Assembly (NCBI GenBank): GCA_030674155.1
Contig: CM060342.1
Location: 4,542,161-4,606,160 of the forward strand
DNA from: Stramonita haemastoma
Lineage: Eukaryota; Mollusca; Gastropoda; Neogastropoda; Muricidae
DNA: 64,000 nt
Direction: 5' to 3'
Part shown: positions 48,905-61,401 of the stretch, in pieces
How the letters are laid out: every line of letters starts with the position of its first letter
Numbering within the stretch: the stretch's first letter is position 1
Made by a program: the position numbers and the translations under genes
The notes under the pieces: generated by a model
Database searches by the model: none
The model's input: the letters and a program-made list of their open reading frames with translations, nothing else
What the model was told of the DNA's origin: nothing

Positions 48905-49360
48905 TTTTAAAATTGGGGGAGTTTAAAAATAGATCCACCTATTTCGGTGGTCCCCCCAAATCCAAAAACCCCCTTTTTCCCCCGGGCCGGCCCAAAAAAT
49001 TTTTAACCCACCATTTTCCCATTCAAAAAAAAATTTTTTTAGGGCCAAAAATCCCTTTTTTAAAAATTCCAACTTTTCCCCGGGGGGTTAAAAAACCCCC
49101 CAAATTCCAACCCCCAAAAACCCCCCCTTTTTTCCCGTCAGGTCCAAAAAAAGTTTCCCCCCTTTTCCTTTGGTTTTTTAGGTTTCCAAAATTTTGGAAA
49201 AAACCCCCTTTGGGGTTTTCCCCCTTTGTCAGGTCCAAAAATCCAACCCAAAACCCTTTTTTTTTCCCCTTTTTGGGTTCCCCCCGGGCAATTTAAAATT
49301 CCAAACCGCCAAAAAACCCCCCCTTTTTTCCCCAGGTTAAAATTTTTGGGTTTTTTTTTT
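48905..49360. repeat. Relic of minisatellite M (block 5)
   Basis: Fragments such as ATCCACCTATTTCGGTGG, AACCCACCATTTTCCC and TCAGGTCCAAAAATCCAACC show the 32-bp family under heavy homopolymer distortion. The position fits the expected M block about 6 kb before the block at 54.9 kb. Confidence 0.7.
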
Positions 49361-50344
49361 TAAAGGGGAGTTTTGGGTTTTTTTTAAATTTTTAAAAAAA
49401 AACCCTTTTTTTTGGGAAAAATTTTCCGTTAAAAAAAATAATTTGTGAAAAAATATTTTTTTTTTGTTTTTTCCCCGGTTTTGTTCCCCTTTTTACAAAA
49501 AAAAAATTAGCCCCGAATTTTTTTGGGAAAATTAAACCCCTATTAAAAAATAAACTTGGGTTTTTTTGGTTTTTGGGGGGGTTTTAAAAAGTTTTTTTAT
49601 TTAAAACAAAGGGGGTTTTTTTGGAAAAAAAAGGGGGGAAAAAATTGTTAAAAAAAGGGTTTTTTTAGGTAGTTTTTTTAATGGTTGGGGGGTTTTATTT
49701 TGGGGGCCTGTTTTTTGGATAAAAGTAAATTTTTTTTAGGGAAAAAAAATTTTTTTTCAAAAGGTTTTAGTTTTTGGAGTTTAACCCTTTTTTAAAATTT
49801 TGATTCAAAAAAAAAAATTGAGGGAAAAAGGTTTTTTGAAAAAAAACCTTTTTTTTCTTTTTTTTTTTTTGGTGGTTTTTTCAAAGTACTTTAAAAAAAC
49901 GCAAAAAATTTTTTTTTTTGGGGAATTTTGCAAAAAAGGGGGTTTTTTAAAAATTTTTTTTTTTTAAAAGTTTTGAAGTTAAGGGGTTTTTTAATTTTTT
50001 TAAAGTATAAATTTTCACTTTTTTTTGTCTTAAACGGGAAAAAAAATTTTGTACAGTAAAGAATGTTTTGTTTTTTTCCTAGAACATTTTTAAAAGTTTT
50101 ATTAAAGAAAAGAAAAAGTGTGTTTGGGGAAAAACAAAAATGTTTTTTTAAAATTTTTTGGGGGTTTTAAAAAAGTATTTTTTTCTTTTGAAAAAAAAGT
50201 CTTTTTGTGCTGTTGTAGTACAGTAAAATGGGGTTTTGTGTGGATAAAAAAATTGTTTGGGGGTTTTTTTTAGTGTTATTTACTGTTAAATCTAAAAATT
50301 GCGATTCAAGAAATTTTTAAATTCAATAGTTGTTAAAACCCAAA

Positions 50345-50640
50345 ATGTACGCTGGTTTAGGTGTGGGGGTCAAGCCCATAGCAAATATTACAGGGCCCCA
50401 AGCTAAACCTCTCACAGGGTTTTGTCTGCATCTGGGTAAACTTTTTTGTTAAAAAAAGAATTTTTTTGGGCTGTGCAGAAAAACACAGATTCTTTTCCTT
50501 TTTTTTTATTTTCGGATTATGTAAGTGTATGTGAAAATTTTCCGAAAGTTAAAAAATTTTGTAGCAATGCACTATTTTGTATAGTTTTTTTTGGGCTATG
50601 TAAAAAAAAATTTTGGGGGACCCCGATTTTTTTCCGCTGT
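50345..50640. other. Distorted copy of the non-satellite island
   Basis: GTCAAGCCCATAGCAAATATTAC, split here as GTCAAGCCCATAG then CAAATATTAC, resembles the version at 16,340 and not the shorter version at 22.5 or 57.2 kb. The 65-codon frame is destroyed by the distortions. Confidence 0.55.
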
Positions 50641-51175
50641 TGTGCTTTTTGATTCGAAAATGTGGGATTTTTTTATTTTTGGACATAAAATTTTTTTTTG
50701 GTGTTCTAGTACAAAAAACTTTCTGTAACCATAGTTTGAAAAAGTGTTTTTTTAGAGGGGTTTTTTAAAAATATGATGATGCGGTTCTGATTTTTTTAAA
50801 AAGGAAAAAAACTTTTAAACCCGAAATGTGTTCTATGGTGTTTCAAGTACAAAAAAATTTATTTTTTTTATAGCATGTTTGCTGTGTGTTTGTTTTGCTT
50901 TAGCAAAATGTGTTTTAGGTGTTATAGTAGAAAAAAATTCTTTGTTGTTGTTGCTTTATGAAAAGTTAAAAAGTGAAGTTTTGAAAGGTTTTTAAAAAAC
51001 CGTTCCGTTTAGGAAAAAGTACGGGGCAAATGTGCCCCTTTTGGTGTTGTGATACAAAAAAAAGGGCTTTTTGTGTTAATAGAAAATGTAAAATGTAGAA
51101 TGCCCTGACAGTGTTTTCAAAAAAAATTTTGTTTTTTTAAACTGAAAAATTTTGGGTTTTTTTTCGGGGCCCCTT

Positions 51176-54100
51176 TTTTTTTTGAAAAAAGTCAGTGCAA
51201 TATGTTTGTACAGTCAACCGTTGGTTTCTAGTGTTAACAGCATAGCAAAAAAATGTGATTTGGGGAGTTGGAAGTCTTTTCTATGCTGTTGTGATACAAT
51301 AAAATATGAAGGGTGTTTTGGGTGTAGTTTAGAAAAATGTGCGTGTTTTGGTGTTATAGTAGACGCAATGAATTTTGTGATGTTACAAGTTCGTGAAATG
51401 TTTTTTTCATTTCCTTTTTTGTGTTCATTTTGTGATGTTTTAGTAGAAGAAATCTCACTTTTAAGCTGTTGTGTCTTCTGTATTTTAGGTTATAGTAGAA
51501 CAAAATGTGTAATCTGTATATTTATTTTTAAAAATTTTTTAAAAAAGGTTATCATTTGAAATGATGAAATTGTGAAATTATAGTAGTCTTAGTGTAAAAA
51601 GTGTTTCGTAATGTTATACATTAGTGAAATGTCTGTTTTGTGCTGTTATATTTATAGTGAATTGTGGGGACTTTTTGCGTTATAGGCTATCTGAGACGTT
51701 AAGCTATGTATTAAGTCTTGTGTTTTTTCGGTTATAGTAGAACAAAATGTGCATTTTGATTATTTTTTTTCTAAATATAGATTATCATTTGAAATGATGA
51801 AATTGTGAAATTATAGTAATCTGAAAGTAAACATGTGTTTCGTAGTGTTATACGTTATGAAATGTCTGTTTTGTGCTGTTATATATATAGTGAAATGTGA
51901 GGGGGGGTTGCGTTATAGTCTAGAAAAACGTTCAGAAAAGGGAGTAGGAAAACTGTGTTTTTTGTGTTATTGAACAAAAAAATGTTCTTTTATAAGGTTA
52001 AAGTCCCGGTAAATGTGTTAAATGTACTTTGAAATGTGTCTTTTGTGCTGTTATTATACAGTAAAATGTGGAGTGCTTTTTGGTCATAGTAAAGGAAAAT
52101 GTGTTTTCTGTTGCTGCAGTGTTTTTCGGCTTTGAGAGTAGAATGTTTTTTGTTGTGTTATCATAGATATTTCTTAAAAAACATTGAAATGTGTTGGGTT
52201 TTTTTGCAATTATGATTTTTTTAAAATATGATCGTATCACACGAAATGATGAAATTATGAAATTATAGTAGTCTTACGGTAAAAATGTGTTTCGTAGTGT
52301 TATACAACAGTGAAATGTCTGTTTTGTGCTGTTATAGTTCTAGTGATATGTGAGGGGTTTTGCGTTATATGCTAGAAAAACGTTCAGAAAAGTGATTAGG
52401 ACAACTGTATTTGTGTGAAATTGTGAAATCATAGTAGTCTTACGGTAAAAATGTGTTTCGTAGTGATATACAACAGTGAAATGTCTGTTTTGTGCTGTTA
52501 TAGTTCTAGTGATATGTGAGGGGTTTTTGCGTTATATGCTAGAAAAACGTTCAGAAAAGTGATTAGGAAAACTGTATTTGTGTGAAATTGTGAAATTATA
52601 GTAGTCGTACAAATGTGTTTCGTAGTGTTATACAACAGTGAAATGTCTGTTTTGTGCTGTTATAGTTCTAGTGATATGTGAGGGGTTTTGCGTTGTATGC
52701 TAGAAAAACGTTCAGAAAAGTAATTAGGAAAAAAATTTTTGTGTGAAATTGTGAAATTATAGTAGTCAAAGTAAAAATGTGTTTCGTAGTGTTATAAATA
52801 AGTGAAATGTCTGTTTTGTGCTGTTATATTTCTGCTGAATTGTGAGGTCTTTTTGCATTATAGGCTAGAAAAACGTTCGGAAAGGTGTTTAGGAAATCTG
52901 TGTGTTTCGTTTTATAGAACTTGAAAAAATTTTCCTTAATAACGATAAAGTATTGTGTTAAATGTGTTAAATGTACTTTCAAATGTGTCTTTTGTGCTGT
53001 TATGATACAGTAAAATGTGGTGTGGTTTTTGGTCATAGTATAGCAAAATGTGTCTTTTGTGGTCATAAACCAGAAAATGTTTTGTGTTGCTGCAGTACAG
53101 TAAAATGCGTTTTTTTTTAATTTTGAGAGTACAATGTGTTTTGTAGTGTTGACATAGTTATGTGTTTCAAAACAGTGTAATGTGTGTTTTTTTGCAATTA
53201 TGTTTTTTTTTTTTTTTTTAATGTACGTTCTTTTCACACGGATTGATAAAATTGTGAAATTATAGTAGTATTACGGTAAAAATGTGTTTCGTAGTGTTAT
53301 ACAACAGTCTGTTTTGTGCTGTTGTATTTCAAGTAAAACGTAAAGGTGTTTTGCCTTTTAGGCTAGAAAAAACGTTCAGAAAAGTGTTTAGGAAAACTGC
53401 TTTTTGTGTTATAGAACAGAAAAATGTTCTTTTGTAAGGTTAAAGTACCGTTAGATGTGTTAAATGTACTTTCAAATGTGGCTTTTGTGCTGTTATGTGG
53501 TGTAGTTTTTAGTCAAAATACATCAAAATGAGTCTTTTGTGGTTATAATACAGAAAATGTTTTGTGTTGCTGTAGTACAGTAAAACGCGTTTTTCGTGTA
53601 ACAGTAGAATGTTTTTTGTGGTGTTATTATAGTTACAAAACAGTGTAATGTGTTGTTTTTTTACTAGTATGATTTTTTTTTTAAAATGTAGATTATCATT
53701 TCAAATGATGAAATTGTGAAATTATAATAGTTTCAAAGTAAAAGTGCGTTTCGTGGTGTTATACATTAGTAAAATGTCGGTTTTGTGCTGTTATTCTTAT
53801 GGTGTATTTTGACGTCCTTTTGCGTTATAGTATAGAAAAACGTTCAGTAAAGTGTTTAGGAAATCTTTGTTTTTCGTATTATAGAACAGAAAAATGTCTT
53901 TTTTAATAAGGTTAAAGTACCGGTAAATGTGTGAAATGTACTTTCAAATGTGTCTTTTGTGCTGTTATGATACAGTAAAATGTGGTGTTGTTTTTGGTCA
54001 TAAGTACAGGAAAATGTGTCTTTTGTTGTCATAAACCAGAAAATGTTTTGTGTTGCCGCAGTACAGTAAAATGCGTTTATTAGTTTTGAGAGCAGAATAG

Positions 54101-54864
54101 CTCTTATAGTGTTATCATAGTTATGTGTTACAAAACAATCAAAAGTGTGGGGTTTTTTAATTACAATTATGATTTAAAAATAAAAGATAGGTTAGCATTT
54201 GAAATGATGAACCTTTGAAATCATAGTAGTCTTGAGGTAAAAATGTGTTTTCTAGTGTTCTGCAACAGTGAAATGCGTGTTTTGTGCTGTTATATCTATA
54301 GTGAAATGTGAGGCTGTTTTGTGTTAGAGACTAGAAAAACGTTCAGAAAAGTGTTTAGGAAAACTGGGTTTTTTTGTTATAGAACAGAAAAATGTTCTTT
54401 TATAAGGTTAAAGTATCGGAAATGTGTTAAATGTACTTTGAAATGTCTTTTTTTGCTGTTATTATACAGTAAAATATGGTATGGCTACTGGTCATAGTAC
54501 AGCAAATATTTGTCTTTTGTGGTCATAAACCAGAAAATGTTTTGTGTTCCTTCGTTAAATATGGCAAAAGTACTTTAAAGTGTGTCTTTTGTGCTGTTAT
54601 GATACATTAAAATGTGTTTTGAATTTTGGTCAAAGTACAGCAAATATTTGTCTTTTGTGTTCATCAACCAGAAAATGTTATGTGTTGCTGCAGTACAGTA
54701 AAATGTGATTTTTAGTTTTGAGAGTAGAATATTTTTTGTCGTGTTAACATAGTTATGTGTTACAAAACAGTGAAATGTGTGTTTTTTGTAATTATGATTT
54801 TTCTTTTAATGTAGCTTCTTATCACACGGATTGATGAAATTGTAAAATTATAGTAGTATTACGG
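51176..54864. repeat. Satellite S block 5, clean
   Basis: This is nearly base-for-base the same as 23,276-26,945, including odd details (AATAGCTCTTATAGTG, GGCTGTTTTGTGTTAGAGAC). It includes three 165-bp subrepeats (52.29-52.80 kb). There is no gene. The 135-codon frame from 51,152 is the same satellite frame as at 23,255. Confidence 0.85.
52290..52800. repeat. 165-bp tandem subrepeat, three copies
   Basis: GTTCTAGTGATATG landmarks lie near 52,338, 52,503 and 52,666. The copy number equals that of the 24-kb block. Confidence 0.86.
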
Positions 54865-56460
54865 AAAATCTGATCCACCTTTTCCAGGACGGGTCCAAAA
54901 TCGAAACCAACTTTTCCTAGTCAGGTCCAAAATTCATTCTAACCATCTATTCTCATCGTCGAAAATCCACCTTTTATTGGTTGTGTTAAAAGTCCAACCC
55001 ACCTTTCCAAAAATGCAAGCCACCTCTTGGTACTTTTGTCTAAAATCAAACCCACTATTTCTTGGTCAGATCCAAATCCAACCTCATTTTGTGTTCCTGG
55101 TCAGTTCAAAAATACAACCCACCTTTTCCTAATCAGGTACAAAAACTGATCCACCTTTTCCTCGTCAGATCCAAAATCAAACCCAACATTTCCTGGTCAA
55201 GTCCAAAATGGAACCCACCAGGCTATGGTCAGGTCCTAAATATAACCCACCATTTCCTGGTAAGGTCCAAAATCCAACTCACCATGTCCCAGTCAGGTCA
55301 AAAATCCAACCCAACAGTCCATGGTCAGGTTTAAAATCTGATCCACCTTTTGCCGGTCAGGTCAAAAATCCAACCCACCATTTCCTGGTCAAGTCCAAAA
55401 TGCAAACAACAATTTCCTGGTCAGGTCCAAAATCCGATCCACCTTCTCAGAAAAAGAAATCCAACCCACCATTTCCTTGTAAGGTCCAAAATCTGATGCA
55501 CCTTTTGCTCGTTGGGTCCAAAATCCAATCCATGTTTTCCTGGTCAGATCCAAAAATTAGCTGTACACACCTTTTCTTATCGTCTAAATTCGACCTTTCA
55601 TTGGTTGGGTTAAAAATCAAACCCATCTTTTCCTGATCCCTTCCAAAATGCAACCAAACCTCTTCGTACTTTTGTCTCAAAACGAACCCACTGTTGCATG
55701 GTTACGTCCAAACCCAACCTCATTTTGTGTTTTTAGTACAGACCCACATATTCCTGTTCAGGTCCAAAGTCGAACCCACCTTTTCCTGATCAGGTCAAAA
55801 ATCAGAACCACCAGTTCCTGGTCAGGTCCAAAATCTGATCCACCTTTTCCTTGTCAGGTCCAAAATCTGAACCACCAGTTCCTGGTCAGATCCAAAATCT
55901 GACCCACCTGTTTCCTTGTCAGGTCCAAAATCTGAACCACCTTTTCCTAGTCAGGTCCAAAATTCAACCCACCATTTCCTGGTGAGGTCCAAAATCTGAT
56001 CCACTGTTTCTTGGAGGGTCCAAAATCCAATCCACCTTTTCCTGGTCAGGTCCAAATCGAACCTCATTTTGTGTTTGTAATGCAGACCCACATATCCCTG
56101 GTCAGGTCCAAAATGCGACCCACCTTTTCCTGGTCAGGTCCAAAATCTGATCCACCATTTCCTGGTCAGGTCCAAAATGCAACCTACCATTCCATGGTCA
56201 GATTCAAAATGAGATCCACCTATTCATGGTCAGGTCCAACAGGTCCAAAAATCAACCCACCTATTCCTGGTCAGGTCCAAAATCCAACCCACCATTTCAT
56301 GGTTAGGTCCAAAATCTGATCCACCTTTTCCTGGTTAGGTCCAAATCCAACCCATTTCCTGTTGAGGTCCAAAATCTGATCCACCTTTTCCTGGTCAGGT
56401 CCAAAGTCTGATCCATATTTTCCTGGTCAGGTCCAAAATCCAATCCACCCTTTCCTTGTC
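54865..56460. repeat. Minisatellite M block 6
   Basis: This is a clean 32-bp array with the fixed left junction. Near 55,441-55,460 the units contain an unusual CTTCTCAGAAAAAGAAATCC patch not seen in blocks 2 or 3. That patch is either a private mutation or a small gene-conversion tract. Confidence 0.92.
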
Positions 56461-57175
56461 ATTAAAATGTGGTGTTGTTTTTTATGTAGTTGTAAAGTAT
56501 AAACGATTTTGTAATCTTATAATATGGTGAAATATGTGTTTCCTGTTGATCAACAATAAATTACGCTGAATGGTATTACATATTATAGTAAAATGTGTTT
56601 GTGTTTTAGTAGAGTAAACAGTGTTTTGAAATATAGTATTGTAAAATGTGTTTTGTAGTGTTTAATGTGTGTTTTGTGCTGTTATGATGGAGTAAAATGT
56701 GTTGTTTTTCAAAGGTTAGTTGAGTACAGTTCTGATTCTGAAAATGAGGGAGTTTTGAAAACTGTGTTTTCTGGTGTTCTAATACTAAAACGCTTTCTGT
56801 AATAGCATAGTGTGTTTTGTAGAGTGGTTGTAAAGTATGATGCGCTTTGTTGTCTTAAACGGGAAAATATGTTTTGTACAGTAAAGAATGTTTTGTTGTT
56901 TCCTAGAACAGTGAAGAGTTTTATTAAAGCATAGTAAACAGTGTGTTTGTAGTATAGCAAAATGTATTTAAATTAATGGTGTTAACAGTATTGTTACATT
57001 CGAGAAAATGTCTTTTGTGCTGTTGTAGTACAGTAAAATGTGTTTTGTAGTGTGATGGGAAAGTAGATTGGGTTTTTGTAGTGTATACAGTAATGTACTG
57101 GACTGTGAAATCTGCAGTTTTGTGGTTGCGATTCCAGAAATGTGAAATTTAATAGTAGTACAGCAAGATGTACGC

Positions 57176-57430
57176 TGGTTTAGGTGTCGGAAATATTACA
57201 TGACAAATGCTAAACGCTCTACACAGGGTTTTGTCTGCATCTGGGATAATACATGTTGTAACAAAGAATTGTTTGGCTGCCATTCTGCACACAGATTCAT
57301 TTCCTTCATTGATCGTTCGTGATTATGTAAGTGATATGTGTAACTGCAGAAAGTTATATATCTGTAGCAATGCACTATTCTTGTATAGTTCATGGACTAT
57401 GTAACAAAGGATTCTGCATCCAGATTTATT
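57176..57430. other. Non-satellite island, intact copy 3
   Basis: The 65-codon + frame at 57,207-57,404 has the same protein as copies 1 and 2. The - strand frame 57,196-57,393 is also open. Confidence 0.55.
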
Positions 57431-59059
57431 CCCCTGTTGTGCAGTTCTGATTCTGAAAATGTGGGAGTTTTGATGTAGTACAGAAAAATGTGTTTTCTGG
57501 TGTTCTAGTACTAAAAGGCTTTCTGTAACAGCATAGTTTAGTAAAATGTGTTTTGTAGAGTGGTTGTAAAGTATGATGATGCGTTCTGATGTTTTAACAG
57601 GTAAAATAGCTTTTGAACAGTAAATCATGTTTTATGATATTTCAAGTACAGTGAACTGAGTTTGTTATAGCATAGTAAACTGTGTTGTGTCTTTAGTATA
57701 GCAAAATGTGTTTTATGGTGTTATAGTAGAGACTATGTCTTTGTTGTTGTTGTTGCTGTTATGATACAGTAAAATGTGTAAGTTTTGTATGGTTAAAGAA
57801 CCGTTAATGTTTGAAATGTACAGTCAAATGTGTCTTGTGGTGTTGTGATACAGAAAATGTCTTTTTGTGTTAATAGTACTGTAAAATGTAGAATGCCTCT
57901 GACAGTGTTATCATACAGTTATGATTTATGAAACAGTGAAATGTGTGTGTTTTCTGGACTTCTGATTTTGAAAAAAGTCAGTGCAATATGTTTGTACAGT
58001 CAACCGTTGGTTTCTAGTGTTAACAGCATAGCAAAAAAAATGTGATTTGGGGAGTTGGAAGTCTTTTCTATGCTGTTGTGATACAATAAAATATGAAGGG
58101 TGTTTTGGGTGTAGTTTAGAAAAATGTGCGTGTTTTGGTGTTATAGTAGACGCAATGAATTTTGTGATGTTACGTTCGTGAAATGTTTTTATCATTTCCT
58201 TTTTTGTGTTCATTTTGTGATGTTTTAGTAGAAGAAATCTCACTTTTAAGCTGTTGTGTCTTCTGTATTTTAGGTTATAGTAGAACAAAATGTGTAATCT
58301 GTATATTTATTTTTAAAAAAAATTTTAAAAAAAGGTTATCATTTGAAATGATGAAATTGTGAAATTATAGTAGTCTTAGTGTAAAAAGTGTTTCGTAATG
58401 TTATACATTAGTGAAATGTCTGTTTTGTGCTGTTATATTTATAGTGAATTGTGGGGACTTTTTGCGTTATAGGCTATCTGAGACGTTAAGCTATGTATTA
58501 AGTCTTGTGTTTTTTCGGTTATAGTAGAACAAAATGTGCATTTTGATTTTTTTTTTTCTAAATATAGGTTATCATTTGAAATGATGAAATTGTGAAATTA
58601 TAGTAATCTGAAAGTAAACATGTGTTTCGTAGTGTTATACGTTATGAAATGTCTGTTTTGTGCTGTTATATATATAGTCTAGAAAAACGTTCAGAAAAGG
58701 GAGTAGGAAAACTGTGTTTTTTGTGTTATTGAACAAAAAAATGTTCTTTTATAAGGTTAAAGTCCCGGTAAATGTGTTAAATGTACTTTGAAATGTGTCT
58801 TTTGTGCTGTTATTATACAGTAAAATGTGGAGTGCTTTTTGGTCATAGTAAAGGAAAATGTGTTTTCTGTTGCTGCAGTACAGTTAAATGTGTTTTTCGG
58901 CTTTGAGAGTAGAATGTTTTTTGTTGTGTTATCATAGATATCTCTTAAAAAAACATTGAGATGTGTTGGGTTTTTTTGCAATTATGATTTTTTTAAAATA
59001 TGATCGTATCACACGAAATGATGAAATTATGAAATTATAGTAGTCTTACGGTAAAAATG

Positions 59060-59780
59060 TGTTTCGTAGTGTTATACAACAGTGAAATGTCTGTTTTGTG
59101 CTGTTATAGTTCTAGTGATATGTGAGGGGTTTTGCGTTATATGCTAGAAAAACGTTCAGAAAAGTGATTAGGAAAACTGTATTTGTGTGAAATTGTGAAA
59201 TTATAGTAGTCTTACGGGTAAAATGTGTTTCGTAGTGATATACAACAGTGAAATGTCTGTTTTGTGCTGTTATAGTTTTAGTGTATATGTGAGGGGGTTT
59301 TGCGTTATATGCTAGAAAAACGTTCAAAAAGTGATTAGGAAAACTGTATTTGTGTGAAATTGTGAAATTATAGTAGTCAAAGTACAAATGTGTTTCGTAG
59401 TGTTATACAACAGTGAAATGTCTGTTTTGTGCTGTTATAGTTCTAGTGATATGTAAGAGGTTTTTGCGTTATATGCTAGAAAAACGTTCAGAAAAGTGAT
59501 TAGGAAAACTGTATTTGTGTGAAATTGTGAAATTATAGTAGTCAAAGTACAAAATGTGTTTCGTAGTGTTATACAACAGTGAAATGTCTGTTTTGTGCTG
59601 TTATAGTTCTAGTGATATGTGAGGGGTTTTGCGTTGTATGCTAGAAAAACGTTCAGAAAAGTAATTAGGAAAACTGTATTTGTGTGAAATTGTGAAATTA
59701 TAGTAGTCTTACGGTAAAAATGTGTTTCTGTTATAGTTCTAGTGATATGTGAGGGAGGTTATCGTTATATGCTAGATAAA
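59060..59780. repeat. 165-bp tandem subrepeat, five copies
   Basis: GTTCTAGTGATATG-type landmarks lie near 59,109, 59,274 (GTTTTAGTG variant), 59,439, 59,605 and 59,735. The count and the shortened last unit match the 31-kb block. Confidence 0.87.
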
Positions 59781-60310
59781 CGTTCAGAAAAGTGATTAGG
59801 AAAAGCTTTTTTGTGTGAAATTGTGAAATTATATTAGTAGAAAGTAAAAATGTTTCGTAGTGTTATAAATGTAGTGTTACAGTAAAATGTACTTGTGTTT
59901 TAGTATAGTGAACACGGTTTTGTAGTCCCACAGTACAGTAAAGACATGTTTTGTAGAGTATTAGCACAATGGAATCTCTATTTTGATCTGTTTTAGTGGA
60001 CTAAAATGTAAGATTTTCGGAGCTATATTTTAAGAAATGTGTTTTTTGGTGGAAAATATGTTTGTAGTACAGAAAATGTTTGTAGTGTTACATTAAAGTG
60101 GAATGTCTTTTGTATGACTGTGTTAAAATACAATATGGTATAGAACAGAGAAACATGTTTTATATTGTTAGAAGTCAGGAAAATGTGGGTGCTGCATAAT
60201 GGTTCATAATAGAATAAAATGTGTTTTGTTGTATTGTAAAATGTAAAATGTGTTTGCTGTGTTATGTGGTTATATAGTTGAATAGGTTATGTTTTATGGT
60301 GTTATATCTT

Positions 60311-60566
60311 ATAACAATCATCATCATCATCATCATCATCATAAAATGGAGGCTTATATAGCGCGAATTAAAAAAAAACATGGGCTCACCGCGCTGTACA
60401 ATCAAATCGATTTCAGTATGTTACATATAACGTGAAAAATTTGCCTAGTATAAAAAAATAAGGAAAAAATATATGCACATACAATACACAGCATATTACA
60501 TTGCTAGAGAATAAAAGTAAAATAAGAGAAATGTCATCAAGAAAATGTGCAGTGCAGTACAATGCA
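60311..60566. repeat. (ATC)n plus GCTTATATAGCGC module, copy 2
   Basis: This is the same module as at 32,341-32,609, with more ATC units (about 60,317-60,341). GGAGGCTTATATAGCGCG is at about 60,349-60,366. Confidence 0.6.
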
Positions 60567-60738
<172 letters not shown>

Positions 60739-61072
60739 TGGAATGTGTTTGTGCTACAGTGTAGTAAAATACGTGTAGTAAAATGCGTGTTGGTAGTGTT
60801 ACATTATAATAAACAGAGAGAAATGTGTGTTTAGTGCAGTTATGATACTTTTATGGTACACTAAAGTACAGTGCAATGTCTTTGTGCTAGAGTGTTGTAA
60901 AAGACGTATAATAAAATGTGTGTTAATAGTGTTACAGAATAATAAACGTGTGTTATGTAGTGTTATGAGATTGAAATGTGTTTTGTGCAGTTATGATTCT
61001 GTATATGTCTGTTGTGTTTTTCTTTCTTTCTTCTTCTTTTCTTTTATAGTGCAGCAAAATCTGCAATTTGAG
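60739..61072. repeat. Satellite-related flank of the hAT element
   Basis: This contains ATGGAATGTGTTTGTGCTACA, several AAATGTG cores and a pyrimidine-rich tract (about 61,015-61,046). It ends with ATTTGAG (61,066-61,072), the left target duplication. It is co-linear with 37,785-38,119. Confidence 0.8.
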
Positions 61073-61086
61073 CAGGGTTCGCGCTA
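61073..61086 (+). repeat. hAT left terminal inverted repeat
   Basis: CAGGGTTCGCGCTA pairs with the right end as CAGGGTTCGCGATA; 11 bases are perfect, then one mismatch. CAGGG is a common hAT terminus. Confidence 0.93.
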
Positions 61087-61401
61087 GGATTTTTAAAAAC
61101 CGGTACTGCGAGTTGCCGTTTCAGAGATATCTTGACGAACTCCCCCAAAATCGGTCCCCAGAAAATAAAATCCGGTACACGGTACTGTACAAACGAAACT
61201 TTTCAGTGAGGGGGGGGGGGGGGGGGGGGGGGGGGGTCGACAGCAAAACTAAATCTAAATTGAACAAAGACCTAGATGAGCGCTAAGCATGAAACAAGAA
61301 AGAAGAATAGGCCTACGCTTAGCACGAGTGAAGTCACACAATGACGTCATGCAACACACGGACACAGACAGTGACACAGGCGCTAGAAAAAAAATTCCTA
61401 C
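61087..61401 (-). other. hAT subterminal region and transposase 3' flank
   Basis: This contains repeated CCGGTAC/CGGTAC motifs (about 61,100, 61,151, 61,172, 61,179) and a 27-G run (61,210-61,236). No TTTATT (minus-strand AATAAA) signal is seen downstream of the stop codon, so the poly(A) site is unclear. Confidence 0.7.
61210..61236 (+). repeat. Poly-G run, 27 bases
   Basis: This is an uninterrupted run of G within the transposon 3' flank. It is prone to slippage and miscalling, so the true length is uncertain. Confidence 0.9.

Larger units (their letters stand above)
56461..60310. repeat. Satellite S block 6
   Basis: This is co-linear with block 3 (28.5-32.3 kb) but without its indel noise. 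It contains the island with the 65-codon frame (57,207-57,404) and five 165-bp subrepeats. There is no gene. Confidence 0.85.
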
